A stretch of 64,000 nt of DNA from Roseibium sp. MMSF_3544. Lineage in GTDB: Bacteria; Pseudomonadota; Alphaproteobacteria; Rhizobiales; Stappiaceae. Shown piece by piece: positions 61,611-64,000 of the stretch (positions are counted from its first letter, which is position 1; the number at the start of each line of letters is the position of its first letter). The position numbers were made by a program, and so were the translations under genes. The DNA lies in contig NZ_JASHKA010000026.1 of NCBI RefSeq assembly GCF_030732845.1, positions 1 through 64,000 of the forward strand. Reading direction: 5' to 3'. The notes under the pieces were generated by a model, which was given only the letters and a program-made list of their open reading frames with translations, ran no database searches and had not been told where the DNA came from.

Positions 61611-63055
61611 GACCGGACCAGACGAGAACGTCCAGCGTGAGGGGCGCGATGAGAAACCATCTTCTTAAATTCGCGGCAGTGGCTGCCATAGTCGGAGCGG
61701 CACTGGGAGTGTCGGTTCCTGAAACGCAGGCTCAGGGCAACTTCCCCAGCCAGGTCCACGTGGCGGCCGGAGAGCGCGCCAGCGGACGCATATTGAATGT
61801 CGGTGTCGGCCGCTCGGTTGTCATCAATCTGGCCGAAGACGCCGCCGATGTTCTGGTATCCAATCCAGAGATCGCCGATGCGGTGCTCAGGACGCCACGA
61901 CGGATCTTTGTTCTCGGCAACACGGCCGGTCAGGCGCGTCTGGTGCTGTTCAGCCGCAGCGGACGCGAACTCGCAAGTTTCGACCTGCGCGTTGAGCCGG
62001 ACACCTCGGATCTGACCAGGATCATCCGGAAACTCATCCCGGGCACCAACATCTCGGCAGAATCGGTCAACGGGAACGTGATCCTGAGCGGATCCGCCCG
62101 CAGCACGCTCGAGGCACAGCAGGCCGCCGATATCGCCGCGAAGTTCCAGGGCGCCGACGCAACCGATGTTGTCAATCTGATTGCGGTTTCCGGCAAGGAT
62201 CAGGTCCACCTGAAGGTAACGGTCGCAGAGGTCGAACGCTCGATCATCAAGCAGCTCGGCGTTCAGTTCTCCGGATCGGTCGGGACCGGCAACTGGACCC
62301 CGTCCTTCTCGAACACACCCGGTTTCAATGTGAACCCCTCCATCGTCAACCAGGCAACGGCAGGCTTCTCATTTGCAAGCGGATCGGCTTCGATCAGCGC
62401 ACAGGTCCAGGCGCTCCAGCGCGACGGTGTCATCAAGACCTTGGCCGAACCCACACTGACCGCGATATCGGGTGAAAACGCAAGTTTCCTGGCCGGCGGT
62501 GAATTCCCGATCCCGGTCGCGCAGGACAACGACACGGTCAGCGTTGAATTCAAGAAATTCGGCGTCGGGCTCGACTTCACGCCCGTGGTCCTGTCCGGAG
62601 GGCGCATCAGCCTGAGAGTTCTGACGGAAGTGAGTGAGCTCAGCAACGAAGGCGCTGTGACCGCAGGTGGAATTACCATCTCCGCGCTGAAGGTACGCCG
62701 GGCGGAATCGACGATGGAATTGCCGTCAGGTGGAACGCTGGTGATGGCGGGCCTGCTGCAGGAATCCTACCAGCAGTCGCTCGAAGGGATCCCCGGTCTT
62801 ATGCAAATCCCGGTTCTGGGTGCGCTGTTCAAGAGCCGTGACTTCCTGCGCGATCAGACAGAGCTGGCGGTTTTCGTCACGCCCTATGTGGTTCGCCCTG
62901 TAGCGGCACAGAAACTGTCACAGCCGGGGGACAACCTTATGCCACCGACCGATGCTGAATCGGTTTTCTTGAACCGGCTAAATAAAATCTACAATCCCGC
63001 TGGGGACGTGGTCGAGGGTGAATACCATGGCCAAGTCGGATTTATCTATAAGTGA
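61607..63055 (+). CDS. cpaC: Flp pilus secretin CpaC
   Basis: This 482-residue protein has an N-terminal signal segment, a pilus N-domain (GRSVVINLAEDAADVLVSNP), a BON-like domain (GNVILSGSARSTLEAQQAAD) and the secretin barrel (VHLKVTVAEVERSIIKQLGV, LAEPTLTAISGENASFLAGGEFPIPV, LRVLTEVSELSNEGAV and VMAGLLQESYQQSLEGIPGL). It forms the outer-membrane pore. The ATG overlapping cpaB is used; an in-frame ATG at 61649 would give a cleaner signal peptide. Confidence 0.93.
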   Translation: MRPDQTRTSSVRGAMRNHLLKFAAVAAIVGAALGVSVPETQAQGNFPSQVHVAAGERASGRILNVGVGRSVVINLAEDAADVLVSNPEIADAVLRTPRRIFVLGNTAGQARLVLFSRSGRELASFDLRVEPDTSDLTRIIRKLIPGTNISAESVNGNVILSGSARSTLEAQQAADIAAKFQGADATDVVNLIAVSGKDQVHLKVTVAEVERSIIKQLGVQFSGSVGTGNWTPSFSNTPGFNVNPSIVNQATAGFSFASGSASISAQVQALQRDGVIKTLAEPTLTAISGENASFLAGGEFPIPVAQDNDTVSVEFKKFGVGLDFTPVVLSGGRISLRVLTEVSELSNEGAVTAGGITISALKVRRAESTMELPSGGTLVMAGLLQESYQQSLEGIPGLMQIPVLGALFKSRDFLRDQTELAVFVTPYVVRPVAAQKLSQPGDNLMPPTDAESVFLNRLNKIYNPAGDVVEGEYHGQVGFIYK

Positions 63056-63065
63056 GGACGGACGG

Positions 63066-63779
63066 ATGAAGACGAACAAAACAGTCCGGTTGTCAGCCGT
63101 ATCCAAATCCGCCTTTGTCATAGCGGGATGTTTGGTCGCGGCCGGTTGCCAGGGGCGCAGCGAATCGAACGCCGAGCTGCTCGCCTCGCATGACTACCGG
63201 TACAGGCACCCCATTGTCATAACCGAAGAACCGGAAACGCTTGATCTGCCGATCGGGCAGAGCACGCGCAATCTCTACGGGCCAATCGAAAACACGATCA
63301 CTGCCTTCGCGGTCGAGTCGCGCCGGAAAGGCAACGGGTCGGTGGAAATTCTGGTTCCTTCTGGCGGTGCCAACGAGGCGGCTGTCCATGCAGTTACCGG
63401 AGACATCCGCACAGCGCTGCAACGCGGCGGTGTGACCCGCTCCCACATTTCCACGCGAACCTACGCGGTCCAGGATCCGAAAGCGGAGGCGCCGATCCGG
63501 CTTTCTTACGCTGCTCTGCAGGCTACGGCCGGACCGTGTGGCGCCTGGCCGAAGAACATCGGTGGCGGCATCAATAGGAACTTGCAGTACGAGAACTATG
63601 GATGTTCGACACAGGCCAACCTTGCCGCGATGGTCGACAACCCGTCCGACCTGATCACGCCAAGAGCGTCAACGCCGGTAGACCAGCAACGTCGCGCAGT
63701 AGTCATCGAAAACTACCGCAGCGGTGACGTGACCACCAGCAGTTACACTGAGGGTGTTGGGGCAGAAGTCTCAGAATAG
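63066..63779 (+). CDS. cpaD: Pilus assembly lipoprotein CpaD
   Basis: This 237-residue protein starts MKTNKTVRL and has a lipobox VAAGC28, so it is probably an outer-membrane lipoprotein. The body matches CpaD: HPIVITEEPETLDLPIG, VEILVPSGGANEAAVHA and LQATAGPCGAWPKNIGG, with NYGCSTQANLAAMVDNPSDL. ATG 63066 follows GAGGACGGACGG; earlier in-frame codons overlap cpaC and lack a lipoprotein signal. cpaE follows 8 bp after the stop. Confidence 0.9.
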   Translation: MKTNKTVRLSAVSKSAFVIAGCLVAAGCQGRSESNAELLASHDYRYRHPIVITEEPETLDLPIGQSTRNLYGPIENTITAFAVESRRKGNGSVEILVPSGGANEAAVHAVTGDIRTALQRGGVTRSHISTRTYAVQDPKAEAPIRLSYAALQATAGPCGAWPKNIGGGINRNLQYENYGCSTQANLAAMVDNPSDLITPRASTPVDQQRRAVVIENYRSGDVTTSSYTEGVGAEVSE

Positions 63780-63787
63780 GTGGAAGA

Positions 63788-64000
63788 ATGAGCACGAACG
63801 CAGAATTGAAAGATATGCCAGGCTATCTCGATCCTATGTCCGAGCAGGCCGAGCAGCAAAGCGCCGGATTTGACGAGTCGGCAAACGTAGGCTCCGTTCC
63901 GCGCATTACCGTTCACGGTTTCTGCCTGACCGACGCCACCATGCGTGTCGCTGAGACGGCCATGGAAGACAGGCGGATGGCCAAGGCGCATCTGAAACTC
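63788..64000 (+). CDS. cpaE: CpaE pilus localisation protein, N-terminal part
   Basis: The first 71 codons are present and the gene runs off the window. It starts at ATG 63788 behind AGGTGGAAGA and begins MSTNAELKDMPGYLDPMSEQ; the stretch VPRITVHGFCLTDATMRVAE is like the CpaE receiver-like N-domain. CpaE is the MinD/ParA-type ATPase of the Flp system; its ATPase domain lies outside the window. Confidence 0.85.
   Translation, partial: MSTNAELKDMPGYLDPMSEQAEQQSAGFDESANVGSVPRITVHGFCLTDATMRVAETAMEDRRMAKAHLKL

Noticed and set aside
1..64000. CRISPR array, prophage, transposase or defence island
   Set aside because: No regularly spaced repeats, phage structural genes, transposase or recognisable defence proteins were found on either strand.

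Overview
The window looks like chromosomal DNA of an alphaproteobacterium, most likely from the Stappiaceae (Roseibium/Labrenzia-like) or a close Hyphomicrobiales relative. The grounds are a GC-rich coding bias, a short PutA paired with an Lrp-type regulator, the Flp/Tad (Cpa) pilus layout, the TIGR02281 aspartic protease, and the rhizobial style of palindromic intergenic repeats. This placement is an inference from gene content and style. About 57 protein genes are supported. I found no rRNA, tRNA, CRISPR array, phage or transposase gene.

Positions 1-31400 are mostly housekeeping genes on the minus strand: a TPR-methyltransferase, a divergent cold-shock protein, YtoQ, a class III adenylyl cyclase, an SDR and an SpoU methyltransferase. 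A TetR regulator then faces a MFP-RND efflux pair. Next come a 531-bp non-autonomous inverted-repeat element, an RNA methyltransferase, a chemoreceptor, an SDR, bfd-bfr, a YnjBCD-type ABC importer, Lrp-putA, an orphan secreted protein, and hrpB-glk-mgsA with a VWA protein.

Positions 31400-48900 form a nucleoside uptake and salvage locus on the plus strand. A SorC-type regulator is followed by two tandem BMP lipoprotein-family binding proteins, a duplicated-domain ABC ATPase and two permeases. After these come cdd, purine nucleoside phosphorylase, deoC, deoA, deoB, add and a divergent DUF1688 (URC4-like) gene, then, after a membrane protein, upp and rbsK. Imported nucleosides would be deaminated and phosphorolysed. 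The (deoxy)ribose-1-phosphate would be isomerised by DeoB and cleaved by DeoC to glyceraldehyde-3-phosphate and acetaldehyde, with uracil recovered by Upp and possibly handled by the DUF1688 protein.

Positions 48900-57400 hold sugar-phosphate and acetyl metabolism: a clan AA protease, phosphoglucomutase/phosphomannomutase, aldose epimerase, an HDAC-like deacetylase, a HAD phosphatase, a PhnD-like binding protein, acetate kinase and a MaoC-phosphotransacetylase fusion. Positions 57478-64000 are the start of a Flp/Tad pilus locus, with two TadE-like proteins and a stand-alone secretin-N protein on the minus strand facing flp, cpaA, cpaB, cpaC, cpaD and a truncated cpaE.

The most notable signals are the structured MITE-like element and the end of a second copy at the left edge of the window, the DUF1688 gene inside a nucleoside operon, a bacterioferritin lacking the heme-ligating Met52, an RND pump with altered proton-relay residues, and a cold-shock protein with degenerate RNP motifs. 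No clear new defence or mobile system was seen.
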